Below are positions 16,079 to 25,500 of a stretch of 64,000 nt of DNA, piece after piece. The position numbers and the translations under genes are program-made. The notes beneath the pieces were generated by a model. It did not search any database, had not been told where the DNA came from, and saw only the letters and a list, made by a program, of their open reading frames with translations. How positions within the stretch are numbered: position 1 is the first letter of the stretch; each line of letters starts with the position of its first letter. The stretch lies in assembly GCF_001428825.1 (NCBI RefSeq), contig NZ_LMIT01000004.1, forward strand, positions 16,690 through 80,689. The letters run 5' to 3'. The DNA comes from Nocardioides sp. Root240 (GTDB lineage Bacteria > Actinomycetota > Actinomycetes > Propionibacteriales > Nocardioidaceae).

Positions 16079-17113
16079 TCAGCGGACGTCGAGGGACTCG
16101 ATCGCCGCCTCGAGCTGGTCGCCGCGGGCGCCGTCCCCGATGGGTACGACGCCCAGGAACAACCCGTAGGTGTCGGCGCTCCCGGTGTCCACGACGATCA
16201 CCGTGACGTCGTCGCCGCCCATGGTCACGGCGGGGTCGGAGACCCGCAGCTCGGCGGTGATCCGGTAGCCCGGGTGCCCGTCGACCGTGACGTCCTCGCT
16301 CGTGAGGTCCTTGCGGCCCGAGAAGCCCTTGTAGAAGTTCGGGTCCGCCGCGATGCACTGCATGAGCACGTCGGCGGCGTGCTCGGGGCTGGTGAACCCG
16401 TTGGCGATCGGGACCCCGCCGAGGGCGTACTCGGAGATCCACTTCCTGGCGATCACCTCGGTGTACTGCACCTGGACGCCGTCGGCGAAGACGTGCACCG
16501 CGGCGGACTCGGGCGACACGGCGTAGTCGGAGAGGACCGGCATCGTGAGTCCGCCGCCGGTGATCTCCCGGGCGCTCGCGTCGGGCGGGGCCAGCGGCGC
16601 CGGGCTGCCGCCGCCGCACTGGATCGCGGTCGGCCGCATCGCGCTGGTGCCGCCGTCGCCCGGCTCCCCGGCCTCGGAGGGATCGGAGGGCTCGTCGCTG
16701 GAGTCGGTGGCGTCGCTCGACGCGGAGGAGTCGGTGGCGTCCGAGGCGGAGTCGTCGTCACCGGTGAGGGCGCGGATCCCGAAGAAGCCGCCCGCGCCGA
16801 TCAGCGCGAGCACCAGGACCGCGGCGACCGCGATGCCGACGACCTTGCCGCGTCCACCACCTCCGGGGGCACCCGCGCCGGCCGGCGGCATCGGGGACCA
16901 CTGCTGCTGGGGAGCGTAGGGCGGGGGCGGCGGCGGGCCGGTCGGCGGCGCGACCGTCGGTACGGGGGCCGGAGCGGGAGCCGGAGCAGGCGGCGGCGAG
17001 GTGGGCTGGGCAGGCGCCGCGCTCGTGGTCATCTGGCTCCACGAGTGGCCGTCCCAGTAGCGGTAGGTGTCCGGCGCCCCCGCGGGGTCGGGGTACCAGC
17101 CTGCGTTCGTCAC
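16079..17113 (-). CDS. DUF2510 membrane protein with extracellular C-terminal domain
   Basis: 344 aa. The N-terminal DUF2510 module (AGWYPDPAGAPDTYRYWDGH, residues 4-23) is followed by a Pro/Ala-rich cytoplasmic linker, one transmembrane helix (VVGIAVAAVLVLALIGAGGF, about residues 91-110), an acidic Asp/Ser stretch and an external domain of about 190 residues (ITGGGLTMPVLSDYAV ... YRITAELRV). The architecture is common in actinobacterial envelope proteins of unknown role. Bounded downstream by a strong terminator. Confidence 0.75.
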   Translation of the reverse strand: MTNAGWYPDPAGAPDTYRYWDGHSWSQMTTSAAPAQPTSPPPAPAPAPAPVPTVAPPTGPPPPPPYAPQQQWSPMPPAGAGAPGGGGRGKVVGIAVAAVLVLALIGAGGFFGIRALTGDDDSASDATDSSASSDATDSSDEPSDPSEAGEPGDGGTSAMRPTAIQCGGGSPAPLAPPDASAREITGGGLTMPVLSDYAVSPESAAVHVFADGVQVQYTEVIARKWISEYALGGVPIANGFTSPEHAADVLMQCIAADPNFYKGFSGRKDLTSEDVTVDGHPGYRITAELRVSDPAVTMGGDDVTVIVVDTGSADTYGLFLGVVPIGDGARGDQLEAAIESLDVR

Positions 17114-17143
17114 GGGGACAGTGTGCCCGACCCGGGCACTGGT

Positions 17144-18646
17144 CTAGTCGGCCGTCGGCGCGACCGTCAGGAATCCCTCGGCGACGAGCTCGGCCAGCTC
17201 GGGCAGGTAGACCTCGCGCAGGCTCGCGGGGTCCCGCTCGAGCAGCTGACCGACGGCGTCGACGAGCGGTCCGAGCGGCAGGTCGCCGTCGCTCGCACCG
17301 ACCACGGCGGCGGTCACCGTGTCGACCTGGCGGGCGCGCCGGAAGCCGCGCTGCTGGCGGATCACGATGGTCGACGGGTCCTCGGCGCCGACCGGCCCGG
17401 TGGTCTCCTGCAGCACGTCCTCGCGCAGCACGAGGTGGCTGTCCGGGCCGACGGTGCGGGCCGCCTCGCCGGCCTCCGCCCAGGCCGCGATCGCCGGCGC
17501 GATGGGCTGCTCGACGTCGTACGGCCACTCGAGGAGGTCGCGCGCGAGGCCGCCCGGGGTGGCGTCCGCGCGGCGACGGAGGTTGATCCAGCCGAAGCCG
17601 ATGCCCCCGATCCGCTGCTCCTCGAGCCACGACAGCCAGGTGTCGTAGCGGTGCGCGTAGCCCGCGGGATCGCCACCGGTCGACGGGTGGTGGCCGGCGT
17701 CCTTGAGCCACAGCTCGACGTACGACGCCGGGTCGAGCACCTCGCGCTGCACGACGAGCGCGTCGCAGTCGTCGGGGAGCCAGCCGGCGAGGCGCTCGTC
17801 CCACGGCTGGTCGCGGTCGATGACCCAGTTCGCGAGCACCTGGCACCAGCCGCCGTCGTTGAGGTGGTCGGGCGCGGTGCGGACGATGTGCTCGACCACC
17901 TGGTCGCCGGGCAGGCCCGAGTCGCGGTAGACGAGCCGCTCACCGGTCGCCGGCGAGATCACGAACGGCGGGTTGGTCGCGATCAGGTCGAAGCGCTCCC
18001 CGGCGACCGGCGCGAAGAAGGAGCCGTCGCGCACGTCGACCAAGCCGCCGACGTCATTGAGCGCGGCGTTGAAGCGGGCCAGCGCGAGCGCGCGCTGGTT
18101 GACGTCGGTCGCGACGACCCGGTCGCTGTGGGTCGCCAGGTGCAACGCCTGCACCCCGCAGCCGGTGCCGAGGTCGAGCGCCGTACCGACGTCGTGGCGC
18201 AGGGTCAGCTGCGCGAGGCTCGACGATGCCGGGCTGATGCCGAGCACGTAGTCGCCGGTGACGCTCGTCGGCAGGCCGTTGAGCCCCGGCGTCAGGTCGC
18301 TGACGACCCACAGGTCGCCGTCCTCGGTGGCGTAGGGCCGTACGTCGAGCCGCGCCGCCACCTCGCCGATGCTCTGGACGAGCGCGCCGGCGTTGACGAG
18401 GCGGTCGACCAGGCCGGGCAGGGCCCGCTCGGCCTCGGCGGCCGGGACCGCGGTCTGGAGCAGGAACAGGCGGGCCAGCGTCGCCAGCGGGCTGCCGTCG
18501 GTCGTGCGACGAACGCCCGGCGTCGTCTCGTTGCGGGACAGCGCCTGGTGCGCCTCCGGGCCGAGCAGCTCGCTGACGGCGTCGTAGGTGAAGTCGGCGG
18601 CGAGGAGGGCTTCGCGGAGCGGGGCGGCGAGGGCGACGGGCAGCAC
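17144..18646 (-). CDS. Class I SAM-dependent methyltransferase, N5-glutamine/N6-adenine type
   Basis: 500 aa. The C-terminal two thirds contain the SAM motif ALDLGTGCGVQALHLA and the NPPF motif (FDLIATNPPFVISPATGE) typical of enzymes that methylate a planar amide or amino nitrogen (release-factor, ribosomal-protein or nucleic-acid methylases). The N-terminal 150 residues are a helical domain that starts VALAAPLREALLAADFTYDA. The GTG 18646 start is chosen because a TACCGT hexamer lies exactly 7 nt upstream, a leaderless arrangement. The substrate is not identifiable. Confidence 0.82.
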   Translation of the reverse strand: MLPVALAAPLREALLAADFTYDAVSELLGPEAHQALSRNETTPGVRRTTDGSPLATLARLFLLQTAVPAAEAERALPGLVDRLVNAGALVQSIGEVAARLDVRPYATEDGDLWVVSDLTPGLNGLPTSVTGDYVLGISPASSSLAQLTLRHDVGTALDLGTGCGVQALHLATHSDRVVATDVNQRALALARFNAALNDVGGLVDVRDGSFFAPVAGERFDLIATNPPFVISPATGERLVYRDSGLPGDQVVEHIVRTAPDHLNDGGWCQVLANWVIDRDQPWDERLAGWLPDDCDALVVQREVLDPASYVELWLKDAGHHPSTGGDPAGYAHRYDTWLSWLEEQRIGGIGFGWINLRRRADATPGGLARDLLEWPYDVEQPIAPAIAAWAEAGEAARTVGPDSHLVLREDVLQETTGPVGAEDPSTIVIRQQRGFRRARQVDTVTAAVVGASDGDLPLGPLVDAVGQLLERDPASLREVYLPELAELVAEGFLTVAPTAD

Positions 18647-18653
18647 GGGGTCA

Positions 18654-18659
18654 ACGGTA
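18654..18659 (-). promoter_or_regulatory. Candidate -10 of a leaderless promoter for the methyltransferase
   Basis: TACCGT on the minus strand, 7 nt before GTG 18646; no Shine-Dalgarno is present in the gap. Confidence 0.4.
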
Positions 18660-18670
18660 GGCAACGCGGT

Positions 18671-18785
18671 GGGAGTTTCACCGGCCGGCCGGTGAAACTC
18701 ATGCTTGGACGACGAAACTTCGTCGTCCCAGCGTGAGTTTCGTCGTCCAAGTGCGACAGATTCACCGGCCGGCCGGTGAAACTCC
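18671..18785. repeat. Palindrome-bounded ~115-bp element, copy A
   Basis: A perfect 28-bp palindrome (18673-18700; half-site GAGTTTCACCGGCC) and a 20-bp version of it (18761-18780) flank a core made of GGACGACGAA-AC-TTCGTCGTCC and a further AGTTTCGTCGTCCAAG. Read in reverse complement, the whole unit matches copy B at 49575-49688. It fills the gap between the methyltransferase and carboxypeptidase genes. Confidence 0.85.
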
Positions 18786-18792
18786 CGCGACC

Positions 18793-19587
18793 TCAGAAGA
18801 CGCCCGCCGCGCGGGCGATGCCACGCCCGGCGCGGACGGTGCGGAAGCGGGTCGTGGGGTGCGGTCCGTACTCGATCGTGGTGGCGGTGCCCGCGTAGCG
18901 CTGGTTGAACCAGCCGGTCAGCGTCGGGGAGACCGTTCCGGACGGGTTGCCGACGCCGAACGACTTGAGCGGCAGGCCGAGGTTGCGGGCGAGCCGGGCC
19001 TGCCAGTCGCGGCCGGTGCTGCTGCGGCCGATCCCGCGCAGCGGCTGGTGGATCGAGGCGATGTAGTGGGGCCGGACCTCGGCCAGGAAGCGCATCATCG
19101 CGCGGGTCTCCGGCTCGCTGGCCGGGCGACGGCCGCCGTAGTAGCGGTCGCCGCGGCTGGTGCGGGTCCAGCCGCTCGTGGGCCAGTTGCGGTTGAGGTC
19201 GACGCCGTGCGCGTTCTTGCGGGTGTGCCGGACGCGGCCGTCGGGGTTCATGGTCGGCAGCACCCAGATCCCGGTGCCTGCGGCGGGGCGGAGGTTGCGG
19301 ATCAGCCACAGCGCGGTCTCGCGGCCCGCGGGCTCGTCGCCGTGCATCTGCCCGAGGACCACCAGCACCCGCGTGGCGGCGGGGTCGCCGCGGTACCACG
19401 CGCGGATCTCGCGGCCGCGCACCGAACGGCCGATCGTGCGGACCTGCTGGACGTACGTCGGCTCCGCGGACCGGCTCGTCGTCGCCGTCCGCGCGGGGGC
19501 GGGGGCCGGAACGACGAGCGCCGCGCTGGCGGTGACCACGAGGGCCACCGCCAGCGCGGCGAGGGTCTTGCCGAGCCGGTCCCGCAC
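18793..19587 (-). CDS. Secreted M14-family zinc carboxypeptidase
   Basis: 264 aa, GTG start, with an N-terminal signal sequence (LAALAVALVVTASAALVVP). Zinc ligands are seen in VLGQMHGDEPAG (HxxE) and in the later ASIHQP. VDLNRNWP is the substrate-binding NR motif, and the catalytic glutamate is in TTIEYGPHP. It is a short form of the family, close to murein-peptide amidases, so peptidoglycan peptides are the likely substrate (inference). It lies between the 115-bp repeat and hppA, with an inverted repeat over its start region. Confidence 0.83.
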   Translation of the reverse strand: MRDRLGKTLAALAVALVVTASAALVVPAPAPARTATTSRSAEPTYVQQVRTIGRSVRGREIRAWYRGDPAATRVLVVLGQMHGDEPAGRETALWLIRNLRPAAGTGIWVLPTMNPDGRVRHTRKNAHGVDLNRNWPTSGWTRTSRGDRYYGGRRPASEPETRAMMRFLAEVRPHYIASIHQPLRGIGRSSTGRDWQARLARNLGLPLKSFGVGNPSGTVSPTLTGWFNQRYAGTATTIEYGPHPTTRFRTVRAGRGIARAAGVF

Positions 19588-19591
19588 GGCG

Positions 19592-19605
19592 CTAGTGGCA
19601 CGTCA

Positions 19606-19609
<4 letters not shown>
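19592..19609. promoter_or_regulatory. Perfect 6-6-6 inverted repeat before the M14 peptidase
   Basis: CTAGTG-GCACGT-CACTAG, 4 bp from the GTG start and overlapping the hppA stop codon. It is a possible operator for the carboxypeptidase; nothing else supports it. Confidence 0.35.
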
Positions 19610-21942
<2,333 letters not shown>

Positions 21943-22005
21943 GCGAGGTGCCTCCTGGGGGAGTCAGGTGCGGGTCAAGGGACCCAGGTCTGAGTTCGTG
22001 CCCGG

Positions 22006-22011
22006 AGTCTA
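22006..22011 (-). promoter_or_regulatory. Candidate -10 for hppA
   Basis: TAGACT on the minus strand, 63 bp before the hppA start and about 40 bp downstream of the CRP-like palindrome. Confidence 0.35.
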
Positions 22012-22041
22012 CGCACGCTGTGATGCAGAACACACGGAACT

Positions 22042-22057
22042 TGTGACGCGACTCACA
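22042..22057. promoter_or_regulatory. CRP/FNR-type palindrome upstream of hppA
   Basis: TGTGA-CGCGAC-TCACA matches the TGTGA-N6-TCACA consensus of CRP-family regulators exactly. It lies 100 bp upstream of hppA, roughly 48 bp before the predicted transcription start, which would suit activation. Confidence 0.5.
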
Positions 22058-22092
22058 GTGTCCATGGGCTCGCTGCACCGCATGGGAACGGG

Positions 22093-22154
22093 CCCAGCAC
22101 CACGGCCAGAGGTTTCGAGGCTCGGCGCCGGGGCGCCTCGCACCTCAACCAGCG
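22093..22154. repeat. Dispersed intergenic repeat, copy 2
   Basis: Shares 32 exact bases with the repeat at 37-68 and the same 18-base end, with a different centre (GCGCCGGGGCG). The interval 21943-22308 holds no gene: it contains the hppA promoter region, this repeat and the bldG hairpin. Confidence 0.75.
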
Positions 22155-22190
22155 GAGGACGCAGGCGCGCACCGGATGCCCACGCACCTC

Positions 22191-22283
22191 GTCGGGCGCC
22201 CCCGCGTGGTCTGGACTGAGCGGAGCGAGCGAGGAACGAGCGAGCGCAGCGAGGGAAGACCACGCGCCGAAGGGGCGCCCGAC
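22191..22283 (-). terminator. Long hairpin downstream of bldG
   Basis: GTCGGGCGCCCC (22191-22202) pairs with GGGGCGCCCGAC (22272-22283), and inside it CGCGTGGTCT pairs with AGACCACGCG. The 45-nt loop is made of GAGCGAGC-type repeats. It begins 26 bp past the bldG stop and would end the bldG transcript. Confidence 0.65.
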
Positions 22284-22308
22284 ATGCGCGAGCGAAGCGA
22301 GCGCCAAA

Positions 22309-22644
22309 TCACACAGCGAGCGCGGCCTCGGGGCTGTCGTGGATGACGAACACCTTGGCGAGACCGGTGATCTTAAAGATCTTGAGGAGCCGGTCGGCGT
22401 TGCAGATCAGCTCGAGCGAGCCGTCGTGGGCGCGGACCTTCTTCAGGCCGCCGACGAGGACACCGAGGCCGGTCGAGTCGAGGAACTCCACGGCCTGCAT
22501 GTCGATGACGAGCTGGTAGGTGCCGGCGGCGACGAGCTCGGTGATCGTGTCCCGCAGCTTCGGGGCGGTGTAGACGTCGATCTCTCCACCCACGGCAACG
22601 ACGGTGCGCCCACCGACCTCGCGCGTCGACAGTGTCAGATTCAC
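22309..22644 (-). CDS. bldG: Anti-sigma factor antagonist (BldG-type STAS protein)
   Basis: 111 aa STAS domain, GTG start. The sequence is close to Streptomyces BldG throughout ([20 protein letters not shown]; the phosphorylation site Ser in [29 protein letters not shown]). Dephosphorylated, such proteins sequester an anti-sigma factor and free a stress or developmental sigma factor. The divergent DUF1998 helicase is the same neighbour as in Streptomyces. The anti-sigma gene that follows bldG there is absent here; a hairpin and repeats take its place. Confidence 0.92.
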   Translation of the reverse strand: MNLTLSTREVGGRTVVAVGGEIDVYTAPKLRDTITELVAAGTYQLVIDMQAVEFLDSTGLGVLVGGLKKVRAHDGSLELICNADRLLKIFKITGLAKVFVIHDSPEAALAV

Positions 22645-22658
22645 GACTCACCCCGGGA

Positions 22659-22686
22659 TGTCTACCTATGTCTGCAGTGGAGTCAA
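22659..22686 (-). promoter_or_regulatory. Putative bldG promoter
   Basis: On the minus strand, TTGACT, 16-bp spacer, TAGACA, about 15 bp before the GTG start. The -35 is close to consensus; the -10 lacks the final T. Confidence 0.4.
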
Positions 22687-22796
22687 TCAAACCATGCCTG
22701 TGCGAGCGGCGCACGAAGACGGCACCAAGGGCTCACCAGCCGTCGTCAGTTCCGGTGCCGGGCGTCCGTGTCGGGCCCCCTTGCGACAATCGGGTC

Positions 22797-25163
22797 ATGA
22801 CCGCCGAGCCCCGCACCCTGCCCCCCGTGGGGCGGCGCGACCCGGCGGCGGTCCTGGCCCGGTTGACGGCGCTCCCCGGACGCGCCGACCGGCTGACCCA
22901 CCTCGAGCAGTTGCCGGCCCGGGCCGCGGTCACCGCCGCGTGGCCGGACTGGACGGACCCGGCCCTGCTGGCGTCGTACACGGCTCGGGGGGTGGGGCGC
23001 CCCTGGGCGCACCAGGTCGCGGTCGCGGAGGCGGCGCACCGTGGCGAGCACGTCGTCGTCGCCACCGGTACGGCGTCCGGCAAGTCGCTCGCCTACCTCC
23101 TGCCCACGCTCTCCGACATCCGCGCGGCCCGCGGCCCGCGCGGGCAGCGCGGGGCGTCGGTGCTCTACCTCGCGCCGACGAAGGCGCTGGCCCACGACCA
23201 GTGGGCGGCGATCCGGGCGCTGGGGCTCGACGTCCGCACGTCGACCCACGACGGCGACAGCACGCCGGAGGAGCGGGAGTGGACCCGCGACCACGCGGAG
23301 TACGTGCTCACCAACCCCGACATGCTGCACCGCTCACTGCTGCCCGGCCACGAGCGGTGGACCCCGTTCTTCCGGTCGCTGCGCTACGTCGTGGTTGACG
23401 AGTGCCACCACTACCGCGGCGTCTTCGGGGCCCACGTCGCGCAGGTGCTGCGCCGGCTCCGCCGCGTGTGCGCGTCCCACGGCGCCTCGCCGACCTTCAT
23501 CCTGGCGTCCGCCACGGTCGCCGACCCCGACGTGACCGCACGCCGGATGACGGGCCTCGACGTCACCACGGTGACCGCTGACGGCTCGCCGCGCGGCGAG
23601 CTCGCGGTCGCGATGTGGGAGCCGCCGCTGACGTCGTACCAGGGGGAGAACGGTGCTCCCGTCCGACGCCCGGCGACAGCCGAGACCGCCGACCTGCTGG
23701 CCGACCTCGTCATAGAGGACGTCCGCACACTGGCCTTCGTCCGCTCGCGCAACGGCGTCGAGACGGTCGCCCGCCGCGCCGGCGAGCTGGTCGCGGAGGT
23801 CGACCCGTCGCTGGCGGGACGCGTCGACTCCTACCGCGGCGGCTACCTCCCCGAGGAGCGACGCGACCTCGAGGACGCGCTGCGCAGCGGGCGGCTGCTC
23901 GGCATGGCCGCGACCAACGCGCTCGAGCTGGGCATCGACGTGAGTGGGCTCGACGCGGTCCTCGTGACCGGCTACCCCGGCACCCGGGCCGCCTTCTGGC
24001 AGCAGGTCGGCCGGGCCGGGCGCGACGGCGGCGGCGCGCTCGGGATGTTCGTCGCGCGCGACGACCCGCTCGACACCTACCTCGTCCACCACCCCGAGGC
24101 GCTGCTCGGCCGGCCGGTCGAGGGCACCGTCTTCGACACCGACAACCCCTACGTCCTCGGGCCGCACCTGTGTGCGGCCGCGCAGGAGCTGCCGATCACC
24201 GTCGTGGACTTCGAGTTGTTCGGCCCCCGCACCCGGGAGGTGCTGGCCTCGCTGGTGGAACGCGGGCTGCTGCGGCGCCGACCGGCCGGATGGTTCTGGA
24301 CCGAGCGCTCCCGCGCCGCCGACCTCGCCGACATCCGCTCCACCGGCGGCCAGCAGGTCTCCCTCGTCGAGGCCGGCACCGGCCGGGTCGTCGGCACCGT
24401 CGACGGCGGCCGGGCCCACGGCACCGCCCACACCGGCGCCGTCTACCTCCACCGTGGCGAGACCTGGCTGGTCGACTCCCTCGACCTGGAGGAGGGCGTC
24501 GCCACGATGCACCGCACCGACGTCGACCACACCACCTCGGCCCGCGACGTCACCGAGATCACGATCGTGGCGGAGGCCGAGCACGCGACGTGGGGGCCCT
24601 GCCGGGTGTCCTTCGGACAGGTCGAGGTGACGAGCCAGGTCACGTCGTACCTGCGTCGGAGGGCGCGCACCGGCGAGGTCATCGACGAGACACCCCTCGA
24701 CCTGCCGCCCCGGACCCTCGCCACCACGGCGGTCTGGTGGACGGTTCCCGACGCGGTGCTGGCGCCGATGCTGGAGCGGGCCGGGCTCGAGGCCGCCGAC
24801 CTGCCCGGCGCCGCGCACGCCGCCGAGCACTGCTCGATCGGCCTGCTGCCGCTGTTCGCGACCTGCGACCGCTGGGACATCGGCGGGGTGTCGACCGCCC
24901 GCCATCCCGACACGGGCGTGCTGACCGTGTTCGTCCACGACGGGCACCCCGGTGGTGCGGGCTTCGCCGAGCGCGGCTTCCGTACGGCGGCCGCCTGGCT
25001 CCGCGCGACCCGGGCGACCATCGCGGCGTGCGAGTGCGTGAGCGGCTGCCCCTCGTGCATCCAGTCTCCGAAGTGCGGCAACGGCAACGACCCGCTCGAC
25101 AAGGACGGCGCGATCGCGCTGCTCGACGCGTTGCTCGCCGAGGCGCCGGTCGACGTGCCGTAG
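22797..25163 (+). CDS. DEAD/DEAH-box helicase with C-terminal DUF1998 (MrfA/YprA-like)
   Basis: 788 aa superfamily 2 helicase. P-loop VATGTASGKSLAYLLP, motif II VVDECHHYRGVFG, SATVADPD, motif VI QQVGRAGRDGGGALG, then a C-terminal zinc site with four clustered cysteines (CECVSGCPSC...KC). B. subtilis MrfA with this architecture repairs mitomycin C adducts without UvrA, so a DNA-repair role is likely. ATG 22797 is preferred over earlier in-frame codons: it has the family N-terminus, and a GACAAT hexamer lies 6 nt upstream, consistent with a leaderless transcript. It diverges from bldG. Confidence 0.9.
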   Translation: MTAEPRTLPPVGRRDPAAVLARLTALPGRADRLTHLEQLPARAAVTAAWPDWTDPALLASYTARGVGRPWAHQVAVAEAAHRGEHVVVATGTASGKSLAYLLPTLSDIRAARGPRGQRGASVLYLAPTKALAHDQWAAIRALGLDVRTSTHDGDSTPEEREWTRDHAEYVLTNPDMLHRSLLPGHERWTPFFRSLRYVVVDECHHYRGVFGAHVAQVLRRLRRVCASHGASPTFILASATVADPDVTARRMTGLDVTTVTADGSPRGELAVAMWEPPLTSYQGENGAPVRRPATAETADLLADLVIEDVRTLAFVRSRNGVETVARRAGELVAEVDPSLAGRVDSYRGGYLPEERRDLEDALRSGRLLGMAATNALELGIDVSGLDAVLVTGYPGTRAAFWQQVGRAGRDGGGALGMFVARDDPLDTYLVHHPEALLGRPVEGTVFDTDNPYVLGPHLCAAAQELPITVVDFELFGPRTREVLASLVERGLLRRRPAGWFWTERSRAADLADIRSTGGQQVSLVEAGTGRVVGTVDGGRAHGTAHTGAVYLHRGETWLVDSLDLEEGVATMHRTDVDHTTSARDVTEITIVAEAEHATWGPCRVSFGQVEVTSQVTSYLRRRARTGEVIDETPLDLPPRTLATTAVWWTVPDAVLAPMLERAGLEAADLPGAAHAAEHCSIGLLPLFATCDRWDIGGVSTARHPDTGVLTVFVHDGHPGGAGFAERGFRTAAAWLRATRATIAACECVSGCPSCIQSPKCGNGNDPLDKDGAIALLDALLAEAPVDVP

Positions 25164-25172
25164 CCTCGGGGC

Positions 25173-25484
25173 ATGCTGCTGCTCGGAGTCGTCGTCCTCG
25201 TCCTCGGCATCGTCGGGCTCGTGATGAGCTTCTTCGGCGCGAGCGTCGACTACAAGCACCGCTCCACCGAGATCCTCAACTGGGACGTCGCGCCCGGCAC
25301 GCTCGTCCTGTGGGGCGCGGGCTCGACGCTGCTGATCGTGCTCGGCCTGTGGATGATGAAGTCCGGCGCCAAGCAGGGTTGGAGGCGGCGCAAGGAGCAC
25401 AAGCGCCTGGCCGAGCTCTCGGAGAAGCTCGAGGCGGCCGATCCGGATCGCCGCGACGACCTGGGCGGACGCGACGAGCGGTAG
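25173..25484 (+). CDS. Small two-helix membrane protein
   Basis: 103 aa. Hydrophobic segments at about residues 2-22 (LLLGVVVLVLGIVGLVMSFF) and 43-63 (TLVLWGAGSTLLIVLGLWMM), then a highly charged cytoplasmic tail (RRRKEHKRLAELSEKLEAADPDRR in part) that may be helical. It starts 9 bp after the helicase stop, so cotranscription is likely. No family recognised. Confidence 0.72.
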   Translation: MLLLGVVVLVLGIVGLVMSFFGASVDYKHRSTEILNWDVAPGTLVLWGAGSTLLIVLGLWMMKSGAKQGWRRRKEHKRLAELSEKLEAADPDRRDDLGGRDER

Positions 25485-25500
25485 GGCCCTCAGCCTGGAG

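Noticed and set aside
17144..19399. One 751-codon minus-strand gene spanning the methyltransferase and the region opposite the M14 gene's frame
   Set aside because: The part beyond 18646 runs through the palindromic repeat and out of frame across the carboxypeptidase; the methyltransferase start at 18646 explains all recognisable sequence.
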